Below are positions 33,655 through 40,627 of a stretch of 64,000 nucleotides of DNA, in pieces. How positions within the stretch are numbered: position 1 is the stretch's first letter; the number at the start of each line of letters is the position of its first letter. Below the pieces are notes generated by a model, which saw nothing but the letters and a program-made list of their open reading frames with translations, ran no database searches and had not been told where the DNA came from. This stretch comes from Bradyrhizobium diazoefficiens (GTDB taxonomy: Bacteria; Pseudomonadota; Alphaproteobacteria; Rhizobiales; Xanthobacteraceae): contig NZ_CP067101.1 in NCBI RefSeq assembly GCF_016616425.1, positions 1,116,001 through 1,180,000 of the forward strand, in the 5' to 3' direction. The translations under genes were made by a program, and so were the position numbers.

Positions 33655-34167
33655 ATGCGTAACATAATGATCTTCGCAGCCGTCATGATCGGCCTCGGCA
33701 CCTTCATGGCGCAGAAGGCGGACGAGATGAGCTCCGCCTCCGCCACCTCGGTGCCGCGCACGACGGTGGCCGTTGCCGCGACAGCGCCGGCCGGGGGCCG
33801 CAGCCTCGCCATTTCCCGCGACGGCCGCGGTCATTTCCAGACCGAGGGCCGGATCGAGGGCCAGCGGATCGGCTTCATGGTCGACACCGGCGCCTCCGTG
33901 GTTGCGCTGAATGAGACCTCGGCGGCCCGCTTTGGCCTGCGTCCCTCGCGCAGCGAATACAACGCCACCGTCTCCACCGCCAACGGCACCATCAAGGCCG
34001 CGCGCACCCGCATCGCCATGCTCGATGTCGGCGGCCTCATCGTGCGCGACGTCGATGCCATGGTGCTGCCCGACGCCGCGCTGTCGGAGAATCTGCTCGG
34101 CCTCTCCTTCCTGTCCCGCCTGAAGCGGTTCGAATACGCCAATGGCCAGATGGTGCTGGAGCAATAG
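33655..34167 (+). CDS. membrane-anchored retropepsin-like aspartic protease (TIGR02281 type)
   Basis: 170 residues from MRNIMIFAAVMIGLGTFMAQ, a signal anchor followed by a Ser/Ala linker. The protease core begins ISRDGRGHFQTEGRIEGQRI and carries the catalytic motif FMVDTGASVVALNE at about residues 77-90, then AARFGLRPSRSEYNATVSTA and LLGLSFLSRLKRFEYANGQM. One DTGA motif implies that it works as a homodimer, as in retropepsins. It would act in the periplasm or at the inner membrane; substrates of these bacterial clan AA proteins are unknown. A GTG start a few codons upstream is possible. Confidence 0.85.
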   Translation: MRNIMIFAAVMIGLGTFMAQKADEMSSASATSVPRTTVAVAATAPAGGRSLAISRDGRGHFQTEGRIEGQRIGFMVDTGASVVALNETSAARFGLRPSRSEYNATVSTANGTIKAARTRIAMLDVGGLIVRDVDAMVLPDAALSENLLGLSFLSRLKRFEYANGQMVLEQ

Positions 34168-34353
34168 GCAGGCCTGTCGCGATCAGACGCCGTACATTTC
34201 AAACGAGATTTCCTTGCTTCGATCGCCCTCGCGGTAACGTTGCTTCGTTACCAAACGGCCGCAATTATCGGCCATAAGCCTTTATTCCTGCCTTCCGCTG
34301 CGGCCTGGCATTCGCTAAGGCTGCCTCTGCCCCCCATTTATGAGATCGTCTCA

Positions 34354-35853
34354 ATGTTCCCGAAGCCGAAATCCGTATTGTTGCCCAACACCTACGCTTT
34401 CGAATCCGAGCCGATGGTGAAACCGACGGGCTTTCGGGAATATGACGCGCGCTGGTTGTTCCAGAAGGAAATCAACCTGATGGGTGTGCAGGCGCTCGGC
34501 ATGGGGCTGGGCGCTTTGATCGCCGAGCTCGGCGTCAGGCAAGAGATCGTCACCGGGCACGATTTCCGCGGCTATTCGGCCTCGATCAAATACGCGCTGA
34601 TCTCCGGCCTGATGGCGGCGGGCTGCAAGGTGCACGACATCGGCCTTGCGGTGACGCCGATGGCCTATTTCGCGCAGTTCGATCTCGACGTGCCTTGCGT
34701 CGCCATGGTCACGGCCTCGCACAACGACAACGGCTGGACCGGCGTGAAGATGGGCGCCAACCGTCCGCTGACTTTCGGCCCCGACGAGATGACGCGGTTG
34801 AAGGAGATCGTTCTGGGCGCCGAGTTCAAGAACAAGGCCGGTGGCTCCTATCAATTCCACGAGAACTATCCGGCGCGTTACATCGCCGATCTCACCTCCC
34901 GTCCGAAGCTGACGCGCAAGCTCAAGGTCGTCGCGGCCTGCGGCAACGGCACCGCCGGCGCGTTCGCGCCGCAGGTGCTGGAAGCGATCGGCTGCGAGGT
35001 GATCCCGCTCGACACCGAGCTCGACCACACCTTCCCGAAATACAATCCGAATCCGGAAGACATGGAGATGCTGCACGCGATCCGCGATGCGGTGCTGCAT
35101 CATAAGGCCGATGTCGGCCTCGGCTTCGACGGTGACGGTGACCGCTGCGGCGTCGTCGACAATACCGGCGAGGAGATCTTTGCCGACAAGGTCGGCGTGA
35201 TGCTGGCGCGCGACATGTCGGCGATCCACAAGGACGCGCAGTTCATCGTCGACGTGAAGTCGACCGGTCTGTTCGTCACCGATCCGGTTCTGCAGCAGCA
35301 GGGCGCCAAGACCGCCTATTGGAAGACCGGTCATTCCTACATGAAGCGGCGCACCAACGAGACCGGCGCGCTCGCGGGCTTCGAGAAGTCCGGCCACTTC
35401 TTCTTCAACAAGCCGTATGGACGCGGCTATGACGATGGCTTGGTCTCCGCGCTCGCGATCTGCGACATGCTCGACCGCGCCCCCGGCAAATCGATGGCCG
35501 ACCTGAAGAACGCGCTGCCGAAGACCTGGTCGTCGCCAACCATGTCGCCGCACTGCGCCGACGAGGTCAAATACGGCGTCATCGACAAGGTGGTGAAGCA
35601 CTTCGAGGCCCTGCAGACCAAGGGCGCAAAGATCGGCGGCCAGTCCATTCGCGATCTCGTCACCGTCAACGGCGTGCGCGTCACTGTGGAAGACGGCAGC
35701 TGGGGCCTGGTGCGCGCGTCCTCCAACAAGCCCGAGCTTGTCGTGGTGGTGGAGAGCCCGGTCTCCGAGCAGCGCATGCATGACATGTTCGAGATGGTGA
35801 ACAGCGTGCTGCGCACGCATGACGAAGTCGGCGAGTACAATCAGAGGATTTGA
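34354..35853 (+). CDS. phosphomannomutase/phosphoglucomutase
   Basis: 499 residues from MFPKPKSVLLPNTYAFESEP. Alpha-D-phosphohexomutase domains are in order: FREYDARWLFQ, the active-site phosphoserine loop VTASHNDNGWTGVKMG, the Mg site GFDGDGDRCGVVDNTG, the sugar-specificity loop KTGHSYMKRRTNETGALAGF, EKSGHFFFN, and the phosphate-binding C-terminal domain with GSWGLVRASSNKPELVVVVE. It interconverts hexose 1- and 6-phosphates for exopolysaccharide, LPS or glucan synthesis. Whether it prefers mannose or glucose is not decided by sequence alone. An IS element lies just downstream of its stop. Confidence 0.93.
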   Translation: MFPKPKSVLLPNTYAFESEPMVKPTGFREYDARWLFQKEINLMGVQALGMGLGALIAELGVRQEIVTGHDFRGYSASIKYALISGLMAAGCKVHDIGLAVTPMAYFAQFDLDVPCVAMVTASHNDNGWTGVKMGANRPLTFGPDEMTRLKEIVLGAEFKNKAGGSYQFHENYPARYIADLTSRPKLTRKLKVVAACGNGTAGAFAPQVLEAIGCEVIPLDTELDHTFPKYNPNPEDMEMLHAIRDAVLHHKADVGLGFDGDGDRCGVVDNTGEEIFADKVGVMLARDMSAIHKDAQFIVDVKSTGLFVTDPVLQQQGAKTAYWKTGHSYMKRRTNETGALAGFEKSGHFFFNKPYGRGYDDGLVSALAICDMLDRAPGKSMADLKNALPKTWSSPTMSPHCADEVKYGVIDKVVKHFEALQTKGAKIGGQSIRDLVTVNGVRVTVEDGSWGLVRASSNKPELVVVVESPVSEQRMHDMFEMVNSVLRTHDEVGEYNQRI

Positions 35854-35886
35854 GGTGTAGCTGCAAGTCGCCACGCACACCGCTGT

Positions 35887-35973
35887 CATGCTCCGCGCAG
35901 GCGGGGCATCCAGTACGCCGCAGCTTCTCGATTCAAGCGCAGGCGTCACGGACTACTGGATCGCCCGGTCAAG
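35887..35973. repeat. left part of a family A repeat split by the IS element
   Basis: GTCATGCTCCGCGCAGGCGG, GGCATCCAGTACGCCGC ... GACTACTGGATCGCCCGGTCAAG. The right part (37244-37262, TCAAGCCGGGCGATGACAG) follows the IS; joined without one TCAAG copy the two restore the standard hairpin CGCCCGGTCAAGCCGGGCG of family A. Confidence 0.9.
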
Positions 35974-37243
35974 TGTTTAGACCGGAGACATAGCTGACGG
36001 CTGTTCGGACACATCACTGACAGTTTTGCCGCGGGTCAAGTCGATTGATGCGACCTGCCAGCTGGCGAAGAAGATTCCGTAATGGCCGTCGCGGTTGAGC
36101 GGCCTGATGGCCAGCGGCTCGCCGCAGAAGGCTTGAGGAACTTTCCACATCTGACCTTTGTAGGCGATGTAGCTTCGCGTCGGGGAGACGGTGCGAACGA
36201 TTTCCCAACGTCGTATTGCACCTTCGGCACACGATCCGGCATGGTGCGAGAACTCGGCTGGTAGCGATCGGCCGGGACCCCCATGCCCAAGCTGTCATGT
36301 GGCCGCTCCAGATTGTAGATCGTGCGCCAGTTGTCGAGGGCGCGCTGAACTTCAGCCAAGGTACGGAACGTGCGCAGAGCGAACACTTCCGCTTTCAAGC
36401 TGCGATGGAAGCGTTCGTTCTTGCCTCTGCCCTGCGGATGACGCGGCCTGGCATGGACCACCCTGACGCCGAGCTTGAGCAGCCACACCTTGAGCGCGGT
36501 CCAGCGAGCGCCGGAGGTATCGCCCCAGGGAGAACCGTTGTCGAGGTAAAAGGCTTCCGGCAATCCATAGCATCGGAAGGTCTCGGTCAGATGCTTCTGC
36601 ACGTCAAGACGCTGCTCGTTGGCGCATGCCTTGAGACACAAGGCATAGCGCGAGTGGTCATCGACCATAGTGAGCGGATGACAGCGCCTGCCGTCCGTAA
36701 GCGGCGTGTGGCCCTTGAAGTCCATCTGCCAGAGTTGATTGGGCGCGTCCTTCTCAAACCGGTGACCTGAAGGGCTCGGTGCAGCCCTCTCGCTCGGCTT
36801 GATCCGCTCGTTCCGGCACAGGATCTGATGCACCGTGGAGGGCACTGGCACGGTCGGGCCTTCGCGCTTCAGGCAATGGGCAATCTTGCGTGCTCCCCAG
36901 GCCGGATGCTTGTCACGCACGGCCAGAACCCGCGCCTCGATCTCAGGCACGCTCCGTTTGGGCATCCTCTTAGGCCGGCGGGACTGATCCGCCAGCTCAT
37001 GGTCTCCAGCCTGCCAACGCTTCAACCATTTGTAACCCACATCAGGACTGATCCCGAACCGCCGGCACAACTCCCGCCGGTTCGCTCCTTCCTGCAACGC
37101 AAGCCGCACAAACTCCCGCCGCTGATCCATCACCGACACCTCGTTCCAGGGCATGGACGGCCTCCCGAATCGACCATTCCAGCCCATTTTGATGTGTCAG
37201 CTATGTCTCCGAACACCTGTCAGTGATCTCTCCGGTCTAAACA
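35974..37243. mobile_element. complete IS481-family insertion sequence (1270 bp)
   Basis: Bounded by terminal inverted repeats TGTTTAGACCGGAGA at the left and TCTCCGGTCTAAACA at the right, and flanked by a direct TCAAG duplication (35969-35973 and 37244-37248). It encodes one intact transposase on the minus strand. Inside both ends the modules ACATAGCTGAC, TGTTCGGA and ATCACTGACAG occur, but in opposite order relative to the tips. The intact ends and clean target duplication indicate a fairly recent insertion. Confidence 0.93.
36036..37154 (-). CDS. IS481-family transposase
   Basis: About 372 residues from MPWNEVSVMDQRREFVRLAL; an in-frame ATG eleven codons upstream is an alternative. The N-terminal HTH is seen in NRRELCRRFGISPDVGYKWL, KRWQAGDHELADQSRRP. 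The rve-type DDE catalytic core follows: Asp in LWQMDFKGH, Asp in FYLDNGSPWGD, Glu in GRGKNERFHRSLKAEVF. This enzyme cuts and joins the element ends. The frame is intact, so the element could be active. The coding end lies 62 bases from the left tip of the element. Confidence 0.95.
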   Translation of the reverse strand: MPWNEVSVMDQRREFVRLALQEGANRRELCRRFGISPDVGYKWLKRWQAGDHELADQSRRPKRMPKRSVPEIEARVLAVRDKHPAWGARKIAHCLKREGPTVPVPSTVHQILCRNERIKPSERAAPSPSGHRFEKDAPNQLWQMDFKGHTPLTDGRRCHPLTMVDDHSRYALCLKACANEQRLDVQKHLTETFRCYGLPEAFYLDNGSPWGDTSGARWTALKVWLLKLGVRVVHARPRHPQGRGKNERFHRSLKAEVFALRTFRTLAEVQRALDNWRTIYNLERPHDSLGMGVPADRYQPSSRTMPDRVPKVQYDVGKSFAPSPRREATSPTKVRCGKFLKPSAASRWPSGRSTATAITESSSPAGRSHQST

Positions 37244-37279
37244 TCAAGCCGGGCGATGACAGCGTCTATGTGGTGAGCC

Positions 37280-37789
37280 CTAAGCCGCCACCACCGCCGG
37301 GATCGGCAGCGTGGTGACCGACTTGATCTTCTCCATCGCGAAGCGCGAGGTGACGTTCTTCAGCGGCACGGCACTGATCAGCTTCTTGTAGAACACGTCA
37401 TAGGCCTGCATGTCCGCGACCACGACGCGCAGCATGTAATCGACGTCGCCGGCCATGCGATAGAACTCCATGACCTCGGGCATCGCGCTGACGGCTTCGG
37501 CGAACTTTTTCAGCCAGGCGTCGGAATGGTCGGCGCTTTCGACCGACACGAACACGGAGATGCCGAGCCCGATCTTGTTCTGGTCGACGAGGGCGACCCG
37601 CTTGATGATCACGCCGTCCGCCTCCAGCCGCTGGATGCGCTTCCAGCACGGGGTCGAGGACAGGCCGACGCGGTCGCCGATCTCGGCGACGGACAGGGAG
37701 GCATCTTCCTGGAGCACCATCAGGATCTTGCGGTCGATGGCATCGAGGCGGCGGCTGGTCTCGGGAGGTGGGACAGCGATGTCAGTCAT
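37280..37789 (-). CDS. Lrp/AsnC family transcriptional regulator
   Basis: 169 residues. N-terminal winged HTH: RRLDAIDRKILMVLQEDASL, SVAEIGDRVGLSSTPCWKRI, QRLEADGVIIKR (about residues 12-62). The C-terminal RAM domain (VFVSVESADHSDAWLKKFAE, EVMEFYRMAGDVDYMLRVVV) binds an amino acid and drives oligomerisation. The AT-rich 27-bp inverted repeat just upstream of the start is a good candidate for autoregulation. It follows the HIT-nudC-pfkB series on the same strand but has its own spacer of 70 bases. Confidence 0.94.
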   Translation of the reverse strand: MTDIAVPPPETSRRLDAIDRKILMVLQEDASLSVAEIGDRVGLSSTPCWKRIQRLEADGVIIKRVALVDQNKIGLGISVFVSVESADHSDAWLKKFAEAVSAMPEVMEFYRMAGDVDYMLRVVVADMQAYDVFYKKLISAVPLKNVTSRFAMEKIKSVTTLPIPAVVAA

Positions 37790-37826
37790 TTGAAGAACTT
37801 TGTTTCATTTCATTGGGCTATTCCCC

Positions 37827-37853
37827 TGATATAGAGAAAATATTTCTATATCA
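37827..37853. promoter_or_regulatory. 27-bp AT-rich inverted repeat upstream of lrp
   Basis: TGATATAGA and TCTATATCA are perfect nine-base arms around GAAAATATT. The site lies 38 bases before the Lrp/AsnC start and seven bases after the pfkB-type gene stop. The A/T-rich centre flanked by AGA/TCT resembles Lrp-type binding sites, so autoregulation is likely. Confidence 0.7.
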
Positions 37854-37859
37854 AGCCCA

Positions 37860-38810
37860 TTATCTCGGCCGCCCGCCGGCCGCCGCCATTCCGGCGGTGC
37901 GTAAAAGCTCTTCAACTTCAAAGCGTTGCGGGGCGGCTTGGCCGCCGCCATGGCGGGTGCATTTCAGCGCCGCGGCGGCCGCGGCGAACCGCAACGCCTC
38001 CCGCACCCCCTCGCCCCCGGCGAGTCGAAGCGTGAAGGCGCCATGGAAGGCGTCGCCGGCGCCGAGCGTATCGACCACCTGGACCGGGAAGGCCGCGGTC
38101 TCCTCCAGCTCGCCTGTTTCGTTCAGCCAGATCGTGCCGAGCGGACCGCGGGTCGCGGCGAGGAAGGCGGGCGTCAGCTCGGCGAGACGCTTCAATGCCT
38201 CGCCGTCATCGGCCACGCCGGCGGTCTCCTGTACCTGCTCGCTGGCGAACAGCAGATGCGAGGCGGCCGTGAGCAAGCCGTCCTGCAACGACATCGCCCG
38301 GTCGATGCCGGCAATGACGGCAATGCCGCGGCGCCGCGCTTCGGTGCAAAGGGAGCTCGCAAACGAGGTACAGCGGCTTTCGACGAGGACTGCCTGGCAA
38401 TCGGCCAGCAGTTCGTCAGCGTCCGGCAGCTTCACGGTCCACAGGCCGGGATCGCGATAGATCGTGAGCGTCCGTTCGCCCGACGGCTCGATCGTGATCG
38501 CGGAAACCGGCGTGGTCAGGCCCGGCATTCGCATGATGTGGGTGGTGTCGATGCCTTCCTGCGCCATCTGCTCGAGAATGAAGCCGCTCGAGATCTCCCG
38601 CGCATCCCCCATGGGGCCTGCGAAAGAGACGCGGCCGCCGAGCCGCGCAATGGCGATCGCGGCATTGAGGGCGTTGCCGCCGCAGACCTCCGCGAGGTGC
38701 GTGGCGTTGGCCTTGCTGCCGCGTGCGGCAACGGCCTCGACCCGAAAGGTGAGGTTGCGCACGGGAATGCCGATGCAGAGGATGCGCGGCGCAGTCCCAG
38801 ATAGCACCAT
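37860..38810 (-). CDS. PfkB family sugar kinase
   Basis: 316 residues. The ribokinase/PfkB signatures are visible: the N-terminal GGNALNAAIAIARLGGRVSF (with the substrate-contact GGN) and the C-terminal VVDTLGAGDAFHGAFTLRLA, where the Asp of GAGD is the catalytic base and the preceding Thr/Gly form the anion hole. FAGPMGDAREISSGFILEQM is also typical. It phosphorylates a sugar or nucleoside with ATP; the substrate cannot be fixed. It is ten bases downstream of nudC and so in the HIT-nudC-pfkB operon. Nucleotide recycling is a possible common theme. Confidence 0.9.
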   Translation of the reverse strand: MVLSGTAPRILCIGIPVRNLTFRVEAVAARGSKANATHLAEVCGGNALNAAIAIARLGGRVSFAGPMGDAREISSGFILEQMAQEGIDTTHIMRMPGLTTPVSAITIEPSGERTLTIYRDPGLWTVKLPDADELLADCQAVLVESRCTSFASSLCTEARRRGIAVIAGIDRAMSLQDGLLTAASHLLFASEQVQETAGVADDGEALKRLAELTPAFLAATRGPLGTIWLNETGELEETAAFPVQVVDTLGAGDAFHGAFTLRLAGGEGVREALRFAAAAAALKCTRHGGGQAAPQRFEVEELLRTAGMAAAGGRPR

Positions 38811-38820
38811 CGATGATCGC

Positions 38821-39765
38821 TTATGCGCCGCTCTTGTCGTGGACCCAGCGGCCGAGCAGGTGATGGGCGATGGCGAACGGATGCGGGCCGGCGAGCCCGT
38901 CCGGATGCGTCCGCGTCAGCATCAGGGCCGCCTCCTGGCAGGTAAACCAGCGCGCGTCTTCCAGCTCCATGCGATCGAGGACGATGTCCTCGCTCACGGC
39001 CCGCGCGCTGCAGCCGATCATCAGCGACGACGGATAGGGCCAGGGCTGGGTCATGTAATACTGCACGTCGGTGCAGCGAATGCCGGATTCTTCCAGGATC
39101 TCGCGGCGCACCGCGTCTTCGATCGTCTCGGCGGCCTCGACGAAGCCGGCGAGGCACGAATACATCCCTGCCGGAAACTGCTTCTGGCGGCCGAGCAGGC
39201 ACTTATCGCCGGAGGCAACCAGCATGATCACGACCGGATCGGTGCGCGGAAAATGCTCGGCCTTGCAGGCCGGACAGTCGCGCTTCCAGCCGCCTTCCTT
39301 CATCGCACTGCGCGTGCCGCAATTGGGACAATAGCCGTGGCGCTGGTGCCAGCTCACCATCGACTTCGCCATCGCGATGGCCGAGAGCTCGTCGGGAGGG
39401 ATCGCGCCCTGCATCGCCATGCCGCGCAGCTCGGTCACGGTGTAGTCCTCGCGTCCCATCAGCTTCTCGGCGGCGGCCTGCGACAAGCCCATGCCGAACA
39501 TCGCGGCGCCGTCGCGCAGGCCGAGGAAGATGGTGCCGGGATTGGCGCCGCACTTCAGCGCCTCGTCGATCGAGAGCAGTGCGCGGGTCTTGTCGCCCTC
39601 GCGCTTGACCAGCAGCGAGTCGCGATAGACGACATAGGCGCGCGAGCTCGGCTTCTGCTCCATCGCGAACAGCTGCTGGTCGTCACGGCGCAGATGCGCG
39701 GCGCGATCGAGGATGTTGGTGACGAAGGCCGGCCGGCCCAGCGGAAATGCGTCGAATGCGGACAT
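38821..39765 (-). CDS. nudC: NAD(+) diphosphatase / RNA-decapping Nudix hydrolase NudC
   Basis: 314 residues. The zinc ribbon CPNCGTRSAMKEGGWKRDCP with CPACKAEHFPRTDP (two CxxC pairs) precedes the Nudix box GFVEAAETIEDAVRREILEE SGI, and the NudC-specific YMTQPWPYPSSLMIGC follows, which marks NADH pyrophosphatases (SQPWPFP). NudC cleaves NAD(H) to NMN and AMP and removes NAD caps from RNA 5' ends. It is ten bases after the HIT gene stop and ten before the kinase start, so the three are cotranscribed. Confidence 0.95.
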   Translation of the reverse strand: MSAFDAFPLGRPAFVTNILDRAAHLRRDDQQLFAMEQKPSSRAYVVYRDSLLVKREGDKTRALLSIDEALKCGANPGTIFLGLRDGAAMFGMGLSQAAAEKLMGREDYTVTELRGMAMQGAIPPDELSAIAMAKSMVSWHQRHGYCPNCGTRSAMKEGGWKRDCPACKAEHFPRTDPVVIMLVASGDKCLLGRQKQFPAGMYSCLAGFVEAAETIEDAVRREILEESGIRCTDVQYYMTQPWPYPSSLMIGCSARAVSEDIVLDRMELEDARWFTCQEAALMLTRTHPDGLAGPHPFAIAHHLLGRWVHDKSGA

Positions 39766-39775
39766 TATCGTTCTT

Positions 39776-40195
39776 TCAACCCAACCAGATCTTCCGGCGA
39801 AGCGCGCTGATGAAATTCTGAACCTCTGCGGCGTCGTGTGCCAATGGCGGCATCACGCCCCAGACCGGCCGCGGCCAGGCGGCGTCACTGGTGCGGCGGG
39901 CGATGATGTGAACGTGAAGCTGCGGCACGAGATTGCCGAGCGCCGCGACATTGAGCTTGTCGCATCCGGTGATCTCCTTGAGCGCGCGCGAGACGCGGGA
40001 GATCTCCGTCATCAGCTGCGCCTGCTGCACCTCGTCGAGATCGATGATCTCGATCGCGTCGGGCCGCCGCGGCACCAGCAGCAGCCAGGGATAATGCGCA
40101 TCCTTGATGACCAGCACCTTCGACAGCGGCAGGTCGCCGATGTCGATGGTGTCTTCTTTCAGGCGGGAGTGCAGCGACCAGGCGGGTTCGGGCAT
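39776..40195 (-). CDS. HIT family protein
   Basis: 139 residues from MPEPAWSLHSRLKEDTIDIG; this ATG fits the family start, although the frame continues upstream. The histidine triad region reads LVPQLHVHIIARR, with HxH plus a Gln where many HIT proteins have the first His. HYPWLLLVPRRPDAIEIIDL is the standard preceding block. HIT proteins hydrolyse or transfer nucleoside monophosphates from phosphoramidates and dinucleotides. It is the first gene of the HIT-nudC-pfkB operon, divergent from the SRP RNA gene. Confidence 0.88.
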   Translation of the reverse strand: MPEPAWSLHSRLKEDTIDIGDLPLSKVLVIKDAHYPWLLLVPRRPDAIEIIDLDEVQQAQLMTEISRVSRALKEITGCDKLNVAALGNLVPQLHVHIIARRTSDAAWPRPVWGVMPPLAHDAAEVQNFISALRRKIWLG

Positions 40196-40399
40196 GAGAA
40201 ATTTCTCGCAATCGATTCTCACCGTCGCAGAGACCGCGCCTGCAGACAACAACCGCAGCGCCTTCCCGTGGCGGGCGAGGTATGCCTTTTCTGACGGTCG
40301 AAGGTAGATCCCGCCGGGCGGAGCCACCTGGCGTCGGATCGGCCCACGCTTGCCACCCGTGGAAGACTCTAACGCCCCCTGGAACAACATACACCCCGC

Positions 40400-40428
40400 T
40401 TGCTTTCCGCCCCTTTTGGCCCCAAATA
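40400..40428 (+). promoter_or_regulatory. probable sigma-70 promoter of the SRP RNA gene
   Basis: TTGCTT (40400-40405) and CAAATA (40423-40428) are separated by 17 bases and place the start about seven bases on, at the beginning of the RNA's GGGAGATTGG stem. Confidence 0.5.
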
Positions 40429-40434
40429 GGGACC

Positions 40435-40535
40435 GGGAGATTGGCGGTGGACGAGCCACTCGCCAACCGGGTCAGGTCCGGAAGGAAGCAGCCCTAACGA
40501 GGTCCGGATCGGGTCGCTCGTCAGTCTCCTACCTG
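40435..40535 (+). ncRNA. ffs: signal recognition particle RNA (4.5S type)
   Basis: The universally conserved SRP core GGTCAGGTCCGGAAGGAAGC followed by AGCCCTAACGAG is present at 40469-40501. The flanks fold as the long hairpin of bacterial small SRP RNA: GGGAGATTGGCGGTGGACGAGC pairs with GCTCGTCAGTCTCCT. Six T residues directly after the stem (40536-40541) end the transcript. The RNA binds Ffh for cotranslational membrane targeting. Exact ends are estimates. It lies just upstream of dnaX. Confidence 0.93.
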
Positions 40536-40541
40536 TTTTTT
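40536..40541 (+). terminator. T-tract of the SRP RNA intrinsic terminator
   Basis: A run of six T follows the terminal stem of the SRP RNA (CTCCTACCTG then TTTTTT). In this GC-rich sequence such a run right after a strong hairpin is a good terminator signal. Confidence 0.65.
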
Positions 40542-40627
40542 CGAGCGAATTGCGCCGGCGGCACCTGCCGCCAGCGCGCTCCTTTCCGCAAGAGCCGGCC
40601 AAGAGACATTTCATTGCGGATCGACCG

